Numbered from the stretch's first letter, positions 1-10,732 are shown. The stretch is DNA of 64,000 nt from Eublepharis macularius (GCF_028583425.1 NC_072800.1:91154501-91218500), one strand, 5' to 3'. Notes: a model not told the origin generated them from the letters alone. A program made the numbers and translations.

Positions 1-597
1 GGGCTTCTTGCAATATTTAGGCCCTCCCTCTTTTTAAGCCCCTTCTGCCTTGCAATGTTGAGTTTAGTGAGGAGGTCCTTCTTTTGGATTTCACAAAGTT
101 GGCAGGAATCAGCCGCTGAGCCACAAAAGCTCTCCTCTGTTCATTCAAACTGCAGAGCAACTGCCTGCTAAAATCTCCTGCAGTTAACAAATCTACCTGG
201 GTTTGCAGTTTTCAACGGTCAAAAATTGGACAGGATTGGGAGGAGGGCTTGGCTACTCGGTGTCCATGAACCCTTAACCATTAAAAAATCGTTAAATGCA
301 GCCGAGGAGGAGAAGATGAAGAAAACTCTTTGGGGACATTCCATTCCCCTCCTTTCCGTTTGCTGACTACTAAACAGAGCGCAACAATACATTTCCTTGG
401 GAACCGAAGGCATTCACTGTCAGCGAGGGTGTCGGAAGTCGTACTTGTTTATTCCAGGGCTGAGATCTCGAGTTGGAAACGCACAATTGTCTGGCTCATT
501 GGGAACGTCTAACATGTTGCAGGGGTACTCTTCAAGAGCAAAAGATGACGGAGGATCGTTGCAGGAAGCAGCTTTGCGTTCCAAATGTGCTAGTGGA
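1..597. other. Intergenic, nothing recognised
   Basis: No repeat family, coding exon or RNA gene recognised. Open frames here are short and lack domain features. Confidence 0.5.
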
Positions 598-1134
598 TTA
601 TTTATTTATTTATTTATTTATATTCCGCCTTTCTAGCTGAGACTCAAGACGGATTACATAGTGCGAGATCAGTACAATCAGTGGCAAGGACAAGGGCAGG
701 CATTTCCATACAGTGTCAAGAACATTTCCATAAACAATGTCATGGGGTAAAAGAATATAAGTTTACAAAGATATAGCATTAGCAAGGATCCAGTATGGGG
801 TTGGGGAATTGCTGAAACAGAACATAAGCAGTTCTAGGACTTACATTGAACAACATAAAGCACAGGTAGGATATAGGAGTACATATTTAAAGCAACAGAT
901 AATATGTAAGGCAACATAGTGGTGAAATCTATGGTTTCTAACTCATTAGCGAAACATCTGGGATCCCTTTTCTACAACCCCACCCTCTTAGCTGAGAAAA
1001 AAAGGCCTTTTTGAATAATTCAGTTTTGCATTGTTTGCAGAAAGCCAGGAGGGTGGGGGCTCTCCTGACCTCCTCAGGCAGGCCGTTACACAGGGTAGGG
1101 GCCACCACAGAGAAAGCCTGTATACCTGGCGTGG
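598..1134 (-). mobile_element. L2-type LINE, 3' part
   Basis: The minus strand ends in a TAAA/TAAATAAA tail (598-620). It carries 3' UTR sequence related to other copies here (16741-16960, 32555-33010, 35105-35435) and a decayed C-terminal reverse transcriptase frame with the recognisable AFSVVAPTLCNGLPEEVRRAPT block. It is separated from 1546-1915 by an inserted repeat. Confidence 0.75.
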
Positions 1135-1545
1135 GCTTTCGGGGACCACAGATCTCTTTGTCAGATGCATCTGGCAAGGAGAGCTGTGGCTATCGAAGGC
1201 TCATACTGCATTGGAATTGGATGGTCTAGCTGTTTGGCTGCTACAGACTAACAGGGCAAACTCCTTTGAAGCCAACTGATCCACACACCAAAAGGAGATG
1301 TTTACATATACTAGCAAAGGAATGTTTTTGTTGCTCCCTCCCCCCCTAATTGCCTCTTCTCTCTCCTCCCCTTCTCCTCCCTCCTCTTCTATATTTGACC
1401 AGTCTCTGTATCATGCATCTGACGAAGAGAGTTGTGATTCTCGAAAGCTTATGCTACAATAAAATTGGTTAGTTTTAAAGGTGCTACTGGACTCATTTTG
1501 ATTTTGTATACGAGCTGCTATTGATTTCGCCCATGTGCAGGCTGG
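1135..1545 (+). repeat. Hammerhead-like repeat insertion (family B) within the L2-type LINE
   Basis: Sits between two parts of one L2-type copy. It holds a decayed unit near 1165-1190 and a better one at about 1416-1445 (CTGACGA, AGAGAG hairpin, CGAAAGC), followed by the shared tail CTACAATAAA and CTACTGGACTC. T-rich spacer lies between. Confidence 0.55.
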
Positions 1546-1915
1546 CACCTGCAGGAGACCCTGTTCAGATGAGCGAAGCTGCCGTGGAGGGACAAAGAGA
1601 GAGAGGCGGTCCCATAAGTATGCTGGACCAAGGTCATGAAGAGCTTTGTATGTAATAACCATTACCTTGAACTGAGCATGGTAACTGATAGGTAGCCAAT
1701 GGAGTGACTGTAGGATGGGAGTGATGTTCATGCTCCTGCTTGCTCCTTATAACCGTCGAGCTGCAGCATTTTGCACCAATTGGAGCCTCCTAGTTAACTT
1801 AGATGGGAGACCAATGTATAATGCATTACAATAGTCAAGTCTTGATGTTACCATAGCATGGATCCAGGTGGCCAGGTCCACCGTGTCAAGATAAGAAACC
1901 ATTTCCCAGGATTTG
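1546..1915 (-). mobile_element. L2-type LINE, reverse transcriptase C-terminal fragment
   Basis: The minus strand frame reads ITPILQSLHWLPISYHAQFK, then VITYKALHDLGPAYLWDRLS, PPRQLRS and QGLLQVP, a hallmark block of L2-clade reverse transcriptases. It runs into 5' RT sequence up to about 1915 and is degenerate. Confidence 0.75.
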
Positions 1916-2433
1916 TGCCATGCAAGAGAGGGTCAAGTTACCAGGTTGCAACCTGAAGATCTGCCCCACATATTTGTGTCCCCCACCCGTCACCAGTGCA
2001 TTGGGAGACCAAGACAGCTTTGATGTCTGTCCTTCTGTTGAAATAAGACCTCACATAGGCTGTGCAAAATTTATAGGATTGTCTTCTAACACTCAAAAAC
2101 TGCATTCCCTGTTTGGGAGGCTTCTGGGTTTATGGAGGTTAACAAAGAAGAGTGGAACATTATGGTGAGGACTTCTGCCTGACAGGAGTCCTGATCCTGA
2201 ACTGGTGACCGGAGGCAGAGATTTGGTCCATGCAGCTAAAACCAGAAGAGGGCACTGCAGGGATGTTACCCTGATGGGGGGGGGTCTCCTTGTGAGTTGG
2301 GGGAATTAGAGTTAAAGGCGACATAACAAGAGGGGGTAACTTAATGTATTTCCAGGATTGTTCCCTTAGAGATGTCTCAAATGGACTGGCAAATATTTTA
2401 ACAGAGGAAGAAGTGGCAAGCATACACACAGAG
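1916..2433. other. Intergenic, nothing recognised
   Basis: Low-repeat stretch; no family or exon recognised. Confidence 0.45.
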
Positions 2434-2844
2434 CTAAGAGTCTCTCTACACGAGACATCTGACGTGAGAAGGACACATATCAGGAGATGCAATGTTAGCA
2501 GGGAAGGGTAGTTTAAAAAGACAGAGCCGGCGGCAAGGCAAAGGCTTTGCTATACACTGGAGCTATGTGAAGGGGCTGTGAAATGCCAGAAGGGAGACTT
2601 CAGCCCATTATTACTTTCCAGGTCCACGCCCAGCTTTGGAAAGCAGCTCCAGCCCATTTCCATTCCTTGCTGCCCTCTAGTTGCAATCCCACACAGTTTT
2701 AAATCGGAGAGGCAAAATTGACAAACCCGCTGAGGAGCAATCTCAGCCGGCTCTGTCTTTTTAAACTATGCTTCCCAGCAAAGATTTTGTCTCCCGACAC
2801 TTGACAAACACACACCAAGGCATCTCGTGTAGGGAGACTCTAAG
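2434..2844. mobile_element. Palindromic DNA element (MITE-like)
   Basis: The terminal inverted repeat CTAAGAGTCTCTCTACACGA (2434 onward) matches CGTGTAGGGAGACTCTAAG ending at 2844. An inner inverted pair (TTTAAAAAGACAGAGCCGGC near 2511 and GCCGGCTCTGTCTTTTTAAA near 2748) extends the arms to about 95 bp. No transposase frame. Superfamily unknown and no clear target duplication. Confidence 0.65.
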
Positions 2845-3485
2845 AAAACAGTGAGGAAATGGGAAAGCAGTTTCAGGCAGGGCTATAGTTACCAGTCTTG
2901 AAGAAGAAGAAGAGGTCTGTGGAGGAGCAGCAAAACAACCAGTGCTTCATGGAAAAGAACGGAGGGCTCAGACATAATCTCAGGGTGTGTGGATGGGTCC
3001 AAGAACACACACATTTCATATGGCTGAAAGCAGCCCAGTTATGGAGCGAAACGTGTCCTGGGGCAAACTTATAGGAAATGTAGGTTCTTCTGTAGGCTAC
3101 AATGATGCCCTGAAATCAAAGCGCTTATTATTTCCAGAATTCTTTAGCAGTATCACTAAGAACAGCTGCTGTTTTTCAGCTTTTCTTTGCTTTGAGGAAT
3201 CTCTGACTAGCTTCCAAAGAATCTGAGCTTCCTTGGAAGAGAATTTGAAAACTCCAGGGTGGTTTTTACCATATTTAAGTATTTAATATCAACAATATTT
3301 AATAGATAAAGTGCTATGGTGTTTTACACTCAGCAGCCCATGACAGAGAACATGCAATGGCAAAGTAACATTAGGCAGCGTGATATTTCGTTCTTGATGC
3401 CTGTGGGGAAAAAAATCACACCCAAACCATTTAAATGTTGAGATAAAAACATCATGGACAAAATGAGAGTTCACATTTTGCTTTG
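2845..3485. other. Intergenic, nothing recognised
   Basis: No known repeat or exon seen. Confidence 0.45.
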
Positions 3486-4128
3486 ACGTGTCTCAGTCAA
3501 AAATTTACGAAAAGGATGAAAATATTGATGTGATATATGGTACTAATGTTAAAATGATAAAGAAAATATATGCTGTACTTATAAAGGCAAAATGACAAGG
3601 GGAAGAGGTCAAGGATACTATGATAAAATGGGCTGAGAATGTGGGACATACAATAGATTTAGAGCAATGGTCACAAATGTGGAAAAGTAATTTAAAGATG
3701 ACAAAATCGGCCTCACTGAAAGAAAATGTATATAAAATGTTTTATAGGTGGCACTTAACCCCAATTAGGTTAGCTAAATCTCACTTAAATATGTCAAATA
3801 ATTGCTGGAGGTGTGAGAAGACACCGGGATCTTACTATCATATGTGGTGGACATGTAAAAAAGCAATGGAGTTTTGGAAGATGGTACACACAATGTTACA
3901 ACAGATACTCAAGACTCCACTACCTTTGAAACCAGAACTTTTTTTATTAAACCACATATCGGTCCCGGTCAATAAAGAGCAAAAGCATGTGATGTTGAAT
4001 ACAATTACAACAGCTAGGATTGCATATGCGAGACTTTGGAAAATGACAACTATCCCAACACAAGAAAACCTGGTCAAAAAAATACTTGAGACGGCTGAAA
4101 TGGACAAATTGTCGAGTTTATTGAAAGA
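3486..4128 (+). pseudogene. L1 LINE ORF2 C-terminal fragment
   Basis: An open frame from about 3620 carries the L1 ORF2 C-terminal block YRWHLTPIRLAKSHLN, CWRCEKTPGSYYHMWWTCKK, FW, then a conserved tail ending KLSSLLKD. The Cys-x2-Cys and His/Cys spacing matches the L1 C-terminal knuckle. The 5' part (endonuclease and RT) is missing. The frame breaks where a PLE is inserted at 4129; the L1 resumes at 5492. Confidence 0.85.
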
Positions 4129-4160
4129 TGTATTGTTGAAGGCTTTCACGGCCGGAGAAC

Positions 4161-4484
4161 GATGGTTGTTGTGGGTTTTCCGGGCTGTATTGCCATGGTC
4201 TTGGCATTGTAGTTCCTGATGTTTCGCCAGCAGCTGTGGCTGGCATCTTCAGAGGTGTAGCACCAAAAGACAGAGATCTCTCAGTGTCACAATGTGGAAA
4301 GGATGTTGGCAGGTCATTTGTATCTACTCAGGAGGGGTGGGGTTGAGCTGAGTCATCCTGTAAGAGTTTTCCAGGGTGTGGAATGCTAATGGCGGGAGGC
4401 TTCACTGTATCCTGAGGAGGTTCTTTTGCATATGGATTGGTGCTTGATGTGCTAATCTTCTCTGCAGGGCTATTGTCGGGTATA
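4161..4484 (-). repeat. PLE left inverted pseudo-LTR
   Basis: Reverse complement of 5155-5478 with few differences. It begins GATGGTTGTTGTGGGTTTTC and ends at GTCGGGTATA. It includes the reverse complement of the last codons of the endonuclease frame plus 3' UTR. Confidence 0.9.
4221..4252 (-). ncRNA. Hammerhead-like core in the left PLE pseudo-LTR
   Basis: The minus strand reads CTGAAGA, T, stem GCCAGC/GCTGGC with a 7-nt loop, then GAAAC. Both conserved boxes of a hammerhead ribozyme are intact. Hammerheads are known in PLE pseudo-LTRs. One extra base sits between CTGAAGA and stem II relative to the textbook core, so activity is uncertain. Confidence 0.5.
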
Positions 4485-4495
4485 ATGAAGGCATA

Positions 4496-5311
4496 ATGAA
4501 AACATTAGTGGATCGTGCAAGATGGATATGTGAGCCGCACTTTCTCAATGAGGAAATTAATCATCTAAACCACACACTTCAGGCAAATGGCTACTCCAGA
4601 AAAGAAATCCGAAGAGCAATCAAACCCAGGATGAATCAAACAACCAAGGAAAAACAGTCTCCTACAGGAAAAGTGTTTTTGCCATATATCAAAGGAATTA
4701 CTGATCAGATGGGAAAGCTTATGAAAAAGCATAACCTTCAAGCAGTATTCAGACCCACCCGAAAAATACAACAGATGCTACGATCAGCAAAAGACAGTAG
4801 AGACCCCCTCACCTCCGCAGGAGTATACCGTATACCCTGCAGCTGTGGACAAGTTTACATCGGGACCACATAGCGTAGCATCCAGACAAGAATAAAAGAA
4901 CATGAAAGACACTGCAGACTTGGACATCCTGAAAAATCAGCAGTGGCTGAACATAGCCTAACTCAAACAGGGCACAGTATCTTATTCCAGGACACCAAAA
5001 TACTGGACAACACTTCCAACTACTTTGTCAGACTGCACAGGGAAGCCATTGAAATTCACAAGCATAAGCAAAACTTCAACAGGAAAGAAGAAACCTTAAG
5101 AATGAACAGAGCATGGTTTCCAGTTCTGAAAAACACCAGGCTAACAAAACACTCTATACCCGACAATAGCCCTGCAGAGAAGATTAGCACGTCAAGCACC
5201 AATCCATATGCAAAAGAACCTCCTCAGGATACAGTGAAGCCTCCCACCATTAGCATTCCACACCCTGGGAAACTCTTACAGGATGACTCAGCTCAACCCC
5301 ACCCCTCCTGA
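4496..5311 (+). pseudogene. Broken PLE GIY-YIG endonuclease frame
   Basis: The first open part (4496-4873) holds the RT-endonuclease linker (NEEINHLNHTLQANGYSRKE) and the start of the endonuclease, GVYRIPCSCGQVYIG, with the two Cys residues typical of PLE GIY-YIG domains. An in-frame TAG at 4871-4873 then interrupts it. The frame continues with RSIQTRIKEHERHC, containing the catalytic-Arg segment, and SAVAEH, to a stop at 5309-5311. In intact elements this domain nicks DNA for target-primed reverse transcription. The nonsense codon and missing RT make this copy inactive. Confidence 0.85.
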
Positions 5312-5478
5312 GTAGATACAAATGACCTGCCAACATCCTTTCCACACTGTGACACTGTGAGATCTCTGTCTTTTGGTGCTACATCTCTGAAAATGCCAGC
5401 CACAGCTGCTGGCGAAACATCAGGAACTACAATGCTAAGACCACGGCAATACAGCCCGGAAAACCCACAACAACCATC
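5155..5478 (+). repeat. PLE right pseudo-LTR
   Basis: Sense-orientation copy. It starts inside the C-terminal codons of the PLE frame and runs through the 3' UTR to the target duplication. It contains a hammerhead-like core with one damaged position. Confidence 0.9.
5387..5418 (+). ncRNA. Hammerhead-like core, damaged, in the right PLE pseudo-LTR
   Basis: Same hairpin and GAAAC box as the left copy, but the first box reads CTGAAAA. The G8-equivalent, needed for catalysis in known hammerheads, is changed to A. Confidence 0.45.
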
Positions 5479-5491
5479 ATTTATTGAAAGA

Positions 5492-5783
5492 GTTGGACAA
5501 TACAACCTATAATGACATTTGGGAGCCTTTTTACAAATGGATACTAGATAAGTTTGGAGAAATTTAATTTTCAATTAAGATGTGGTCCTTTATGGACATT
5601 AGAGAAGATAAATGGAAAAACTTGCAAATAGAGAGCTGACTAGCAGAATACTATGACATGTATTAGAGTGAATGGTGCAATGTAATAGATATGTCACTTC
5701 CTCTTTCGTTCTTTCTGTTCTTTCTATCCCCCTTCCCTCTACTTTCTACTCCCTATTTTCTATCTAAAAAAAAAATAAAAATC
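5492..5783 (+). mobile_element. L1 LINE 3' end with poly(A)
   Basis: Continues the ORF2 tail (NDIWEPFYKWILDKFGEI then stop), followed by a pyrimidine-rich 3' UTR and an A-rich tail at about 5767-5783. Continuity with 3486-4128 is shown by the 12-bp duplication flanking the PLE. Confidence 0.8.
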
Positions 5784-5954
5784 TTATATATATATATATA
5801 AAAGAAATTGGAATGGCAAAATACAAATACACGCACTGGAAATTCTGCCAAATGTTAAAATCTGCATGGATACTCTCTTCAGCTCTAAATGAAATGATCA
5901 AGCCGGTTCTGCATCTATAAGGCAACATCTTCCGGAGGATAAACATACGGAGTC

Positions 5955-6165
5955 TGTCTGTAGCAGCAGAAAAGAGCAAGAGTCCAGTAGCACCTGTAAG
6001 ACTAACAAAATTTGTGGTAGGGTAAGAGCTTTTATGAGTCACAGCTCATTTCTTCAGATATGGCTACTGAAGAGGTGAGCTGTGACTCACAAAAGCTCAT
6101 ACCCTACCACAAATTTTGTTAGTCTTATGGGAGCTCCAGGACTCTTGGTCTTTTCTACTTTTACA
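5955..6165. repeat. Inverted repeat with hammerhead-like hairpins (family D)
   Basis: Two inverted arms of about 90 bp (AGTCCAGTAGCACCTGTAAG on the left, its inverse near 6120-6150). Each carries CTGAAGA, a hairpin, then AAAAGCTC. The right stem is GTGAG/CTCAC and the left is ATGAG/CTCAT. Confidence 0.6.
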
Positions 6166-6369
6166 ATGAAGAAGTTAGCGGGGAATTGTGTTTGCTACTC
6201 ATGCAGTAAAAACCTTCAGCTACTTATTTCTTCCAGGGAGATTAGCCATGATCGCTTGTTGCACACAAAATAACAGACTTTACGTGGTAATTTAAAGATG
6301 AATGAATTAATATCTATTGGTGGTGGAGATTACTGTCAAGTCACACCTGACATAGCAACCTCTGACTGG

Positions 6370-6570
6370 GTATTTATATATTTACATTATTTACCTTCCG
6401 CCTTTCTCACGGAGACTCAAGGTGGATTACTCAGTATGAGCTAGTACAGTCGATTTCATTTCAATAAACAATGCAATAGAGTCTATAAATGTAAATTTGC
6501 ATGGATTTAAAACCAGCAGAAATCGAATACAGAGTTGGAGAAATGCTGAAACAGAGCACAAACAATTCTC
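6370..6570 (-). mobile_element. L2-type LINE 3' end fragment
   Basis: Plus strand ATTTATATATTTACATTATT, CCGCCTTTCTCACGGAGACTCAAGGTGGATTAC and GAGTTGGAGAAATGCTGAAACAGA match the 3' UTR of the other L2-type copies, here in minus orientation. Confidence 0.65.
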
Positions 6571-6839
6571 AGGTGCCACAAAATTATTTGTTGATTTCTG
6601 CCTGTGTTGTTGAAGACACAAGAGCGGGTTGGGCTCACTGTTTTCTGGACAGTTGGCAATCCTGCCAGGATGGGTGAGAATCTTGTGCTCATAGGTATAC
6701 TACCTTGACACTGCAGTATGTAGACAGTTTTACCTGGATGCATGAATCACACACCAGAGGTATGAATTTATCATGGTTCAAAATGATCTCTGTATCTAGC
6801 AAAGTCAAACAAATTATCTAAGATCAAACGACTGGTTGG

Positions 6840-7385
6840 ATCTCCCAGTGTTTTTTAAGATGAAGAAGCTGCTATATGGTAGCACAATGTGTGGATATGA
6901 TAGAGGTTTACAAGATTATGTATGGGAGAGAGAAGGTAGAGAAAGAAGTATTTTTCTCCCTTTCTCGCAATACAAGAACTCCTGGGCACTCGATGAAATT
7001 GCTGAGCAGCTGGGTTAGAACTGCTAAAAGGAAGTCCTTCTTCACCCAAAGGGTGATTAACACATGGAATTCACTGCCTCAGGAGGTGGTGGCAGCTTCA
7101 AGCATAGACAGCTTTAAGAGGGGATTGGATAAACATATGGAGCAGAGGTCCATCAGTGGCTCTTAGCCACAAGGTACAGATGGAACTCTCTTTCTAGGGC
7201 AGTGATGCTCTGTATTCTTGGTGTTTGGGGGGGGGGGGCAATCAGTGGGAGGGCTTCTAGTGTCCCTTCCCTACCGGCAGACCTCCTGAGGACACCTGGT
7301 TTTTTGGCCACTGTGTGACACAGAGCGTTGGACTGGATGGGCCATTGGCCTGATCCAACATGGCTTCTCTTACGTTCTTATGTTT
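6840..7385 (+). mobile_element. CR1 LINE 3' end
   Basis: Encodes the CR1 C-terminal block (RKSFFTQRVINTWNSLPQEV, then SIDSFKRGLDKHM). The 3' UTR ends in CTGGATGGGCCATTGGCCTGATCCAACATGGCTTCTCTTACGTTCTTATGTT-type sequence (to about 7383). Contains a G12 run near 7209. Confidence 0.85.
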
Positions 7386-8070
7386 TCATCAGTGTAACTT
7401 TGGGTGACTGTTTGGGTAGAGAGATTAGGGATACATTTGCTTCATCTGTCTTTATTCCTCTCCTGTTAACCACTTCTGGGTCTGCAGATATTTGCCAAGA
7501 TCTTCATACCACTAAGAGCTTTGCCGGCTAACTCTGCCGTTAAAGGAACTCTGCTGTTTCTTCTAGTCAGTTGGCAAACCATGAAGAAATGTTGGCTTTG
7601 CCTCTGGCCTTCCAGGTCCCATATCTCGAAAGTCCTGCATCTAGAGTACCTTAACCACAGAAAGCCAACACTTACTTCAAGGCTCAGAGAAAGAACACAA
7701 AATGAACGTAAAAATGCAAACTGAACTTCACTGAGGAACGCGCCACTTATTTCAACTTCTGGCTCTTTCTTGGATCTTACCTACGTTTCCCTCACGGGGG
7801 GCACTTCTGCCAGTATAAAGGGGGGGGCATGTTTTCCAAATTGTTTCCTCCCTCTGCAGAAATCTTGCTTCTAATTGCCAGTGGCAAGAACATATGTGTG
7901 GGTCAGATGGGGTCTGCAATGGAAGAGGGTTATCAGCAAAAATTGGCCCACTGGCCAAAGTGGAAGATGCAGTTCTGTATGTCCTTGACAGGACATGCCT
8001 CCTCTAAAAGTGATAAAAGGCCTATGACAGTCGTTTAAGTCTGGGTGGACTACCTGGTTGTCTTCTCTGC
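7386..8070. other. Intergenic, nothing recognised
   Basis: No repeat or exon recognised in this stretch. Confidence 0.4.
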
Positions 8071-8074
8071 AGTG

Positions 8075-8328
8075 GCCATGATCCGCTGTTTATTTGAACA
8101 TGTATAACCTGCCTGCCCTAACTTTTTCGATTGCTGAAGAGCTGGATTGGCCTCTTAATATCTTTGTTGCTGTTAGGGTTTTAAATTGTATCCTGTATTT
8201 GTATTGCATTATTAATTTTATGTTGAACTTGCTGTTATTGTATTTTACCAACGTTGTTATCCGCCCTGAGCCTGTTGTGGGGACGGCAGGTTAGAAATTT
8301 AATAAATTAAATTAAATAAATACATTTC
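8075..8328 (+). mobile_element. LINE 3' UTR with AATTAA/AAATA tail
   Basis: ATCCGCCCTGAGCCTGTTGTGGGGACGGC followed by a simple TTAAATTAAATAAATA tail resembles LINE 3' termini seen elsewhere here (10733-10800 and 27776 onward in minus orientation). Confidence 0.55.
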
Positions 8329-8371
8329 CAGGAGCATAACTCTCTATGAGATGCAATCCTAGGGAATGGCT

Positions 8372-8504
8372 TGTTCACGTGCCCCCTGAGACAAAGTTCC
8401 ACGCATGTGGAAGCCTAGTGCCACAGGGAGATTGTTCATATGCCTCCCCCCCCCCCGAGTCAAAGTTCTATGCATGTGGAAACCTAGCACCTCAGGGAGA
8501 CTGG
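8372..8504 (+). repeat. Imperfect tandem duplication, 2 units of about 61-72 bp
   Basis: Two consecutive units share AAAGTTC(C/T)A(C/T)GCATGTGGAA, CCTAG and CAGGGAGA. The second has gained a C11 run. Confidence 0.6.
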
Positions 8505-9380
8505 CTCCAACCCAGTCTTCTTTGTAACATACTAGTGTTCTATGTGCAGAGAGTTCTGATGACAGGAGCATTCAAACCACATGTCACGGGCTACTTGCAT
8601 TTCCTCTGAAGCAGCACAAAGTACCATTTGTAGTAAAGCTTGCTTTTCTGGCTGTGGGAAGAGGCAGCCTGTCTGAGGCAAGGGTCTGCCCTGGCTCCTG
8701 CAACTTTGCTACGTAGCCCCTGCGCACCAGAAGAGGGACCCTTCAGCTTTCCTTTGTGTGCCCTGCAGAACTATTTTTAATTTCTGAACAAGCATGTCGG
8801 AGGTGTCAGAGAGGCTTTGGTTTGAGGAAGGATGGCTGTATTCCTTTTAAGAAATCAAAACAGACAGAGGAAGATTACAGCAATTAAACCAGCAGTTAGC
8901 CATTAATATGACAGATGTGGTGTTAAAAATATCTTCCTAATCCTTTGCTTTATTATTATTGCGCCAAACTTAAGAACTCCTCTCTCGCTCACTCCCTTTT
9001 TCTTTTTCTTTTTGAAGGCACTGCCTGCGGTTAGCGCAAAGCACACACCTCAGCCGGTTTTTTAATCCTCTCAGTCTTTGAGTGGGTGAGCTGTCCTTAC
9101 AGCAGGTCTGTTGCGGCTGATGGCTTCTCTCTGAACGAAAAGCTGCCGTCTTTGGCGAAAGAGAGTTGGGCTCTGCTCCAGAAATTCTGAGCAAAACTTG
9201 CCCTTGGTCTTGAAGACCCTTTTGAGATCCCATCCAACTCCAGGGCTGGTTCAAGCTATGTCCCAAGCAATGGGCACTCGATTCCATTTCAGTAAGTTTA
9301 TTCAGCTTAATAGCCCGTAGGCCATACACTCTAACAAAGTTTAAGAATTAAAAATAACAGTTAAAGAAAAGGTTGCCAGG
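8505..9380. other. Intergenic, nothing recognised
   Basis: No repeat family or exon recognised. Confidence 0.4.
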
Positions 9381-9384
9381 TCCC

Positions 9385-9600
9385 CAGTGCAGCGTTTGCA
9401 AAGGCTACTCAGTAAGATGAAGTGGATACTAGATCAAGTCAAGTCTAAATCCTCCCTAGAAGCTAAAATGACAAAACTGAGGCTATTGTACTTTGTTCAC
9501 ATCATGAGAAGACAAGAGTCTCTGGAAAAGTCAATAATGCTAGGAAAAGTGGAAGGCAGTAGGAAAAGAGGAAAAGAGGGGTCATTTCATAGAAAAATAG
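9385..9600 (+). mobile_element. BovB/RTE LINE 3' coding fragment
   Basis: The frame reads KLRLLYFVHIMRRQESLEKS, then MLGKVEGSRKRGK, the C-terminal signature of BovB-type RTE reverse transcriptase, followed directly by another repeat. Confidence 0.8.
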
Positions 9601-9935
9601 CTGGAGGAACTTATTAGCATAACTCATTAGCATATGCCACATCCCTTGCAATAACTGGAAATGTGTCATTAGCATAACTGATTTGCATATGCCACACCCC
9701 CTGAAATCACCTATCCTGGCTTTGGACACAATCTTGGCCGTTCAGGGTTGAAATTGGGCCCAAAATGGCAAAAAGGGGCTGGAAATGGCTGAAAAGGGGC
9801 CCCAAATGGTCAGGATCGGGCTGCTGCTGAGTGGGAGAGTGATCCACTACCCATCAGAGGCCCTATCCGGGCCGTTTCGGCCCCAATCCAGGCTGAAACA
9901 AGTCCAAAATGGCTGAGAGTCAGGTGGGCAGGGCT
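9600..9935 (-). mobile_element. Partial hAT-type element (same family as 41902-42630 and 45325-45907)
   Basis: Shares the ATTAGCATAACTCATTAGCATATGCCACA terminal block (inverted relative to 45325-45907), then tandem GGCC/AAAATGGC-rich inner sequence. The far terminus is missing. Confidence 0.65.
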
Positions 9936-10160
9936 TTCAAAGATGTTTTGGATTCATGGAGAAGAGCTCCATGAATGGCTTCTAGCCATGGTGACTGAAG
10001 GTTAGAGGCAGCAGACCTCTGAATACCAATGGCAGGATGCCACAACAGGGAATGGCCTTGGCACCTCTGCGAGTGGTTGGCTGCTGTGTGAAAAGATGCT
10101 GGACTAGATAGACACAGGTATAATCCAACAGGTCACCTCGTATGTCCTTATTTTTATCCA
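9936..10160 (+). mobile_element. CR1 LINE 3' UTR fragment
   Basis: CCATGAATGGCTTCTAGCCATG, TGGTTGGCTGCTGTGTGAAAAGATGCTGGACTAGATAG and TCCAACAGG are CR1 3' UTR sequence, decayed. Confidence 0.7.
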
Positions 10161-10189
10161 GTCCTTCCTGCAAAGAGGTCTAGGTAGCA

Positions 10190-10345
10190 CAGTTCTCCTT
10201 TTCATAACAACCTTATGAGGAAGGCTAGGTAGAGAGAGAGAGGGATTGGTCAAGATTACCCAGTTATCTCCATGGCATTGCAAGGATTTGAACTCAGCTC
10301 TCTGGAGCCTACTTCAGCTTTCTAGCCAGTGTTGCAGAGGCTGAA
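10190..10345 (-). mobile_element. tRNA-headed SINE fragment
   Basis: Minus orientation of the family at 13755-13975: ACAACCTTATGAGGAAGGCTAGG, CAAGATTACCCAG and GGATTTGAACTC (inverse of B box GAGTTCAAATCC). Confidence 0.6.
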
Positions 10346-10479
10346 CTTTGTTACAAAGCAGAAGCTGGGTTAGATGGCTTGCTCCAACAGCACAGTTCTT
10401 CCAACAAGGCTGTTCCTCGGGTCTGTCTCATGGAGTGGTCGCTCTTTAATGAGTTCCTGTATTCATGAATTTGACCCTG

Positions 10480-10690
10480 ACCTGGCTAGCCCAGATGAGC
10501 CTTGTCTCATCAGATCTCAGAAGCTAAGCAGGGTTGGCCTTGGTTATTAATTGGAAGGGAGATCTCCAATGAAGACCAGGGTTGCAGAAGCAGGAAATGG
10601 CAAACCACCTCTGTTAGTTTCTTGCCATGAAAACCCCACCAGGAGTCACCATAAGTCAGCTATGACTTGAGGGCATTCTCCACCACCACC
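10480..10690 (+). mobile_element. 5S rRNA-headed SINE
   Basis: The head TCTCATCAGATCTCAGAAGCTAAGCAGGGTTGGCCTTGGTTATTAATTGGAAGGGAGA is a decayed 5S rRNA internal promoter region. The body CAGGAAATGGCAAACCACCTCTG and GTCACCATAAGTCAGCTATGACTTGA matches the copies at 59020 and 59440. Confidence 0.8.
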
Positions 10691-10732
10691 GCCACCCATG
10701 AATTCAGCATCTCGCACACCCCGCCTCTGAAA

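Larger units (their letters stand above)
4129..5479 (+). mobile_element. Penelope-like element (PLE) with inverted terminal copies
   Basis: Flanked by a perfect 12-bp target duplication TTTATTGAAAGA (4117-4128 and 5480-5491) inside an L1. Terminal segments 4161-4484 and 5155-5478 are inverted copies, 324 bp each. The centre encodes the C-terminal linker and GIY-YIG endonuclease of a vertebrate (Poseidon/Neptune-type) PLE. The reverse transcriptase is absent, so the copy is truncated and non-autonomous. Inverted pseudo-LTRs are a known PLE arrangement. Confidence 0.88.

Noticed and set aside
10480..10690. Possible 5S rRNA gene
   Set aside because: Only a decayed internal segment of 5S remains, fused to a SINE body with at least two other copies.
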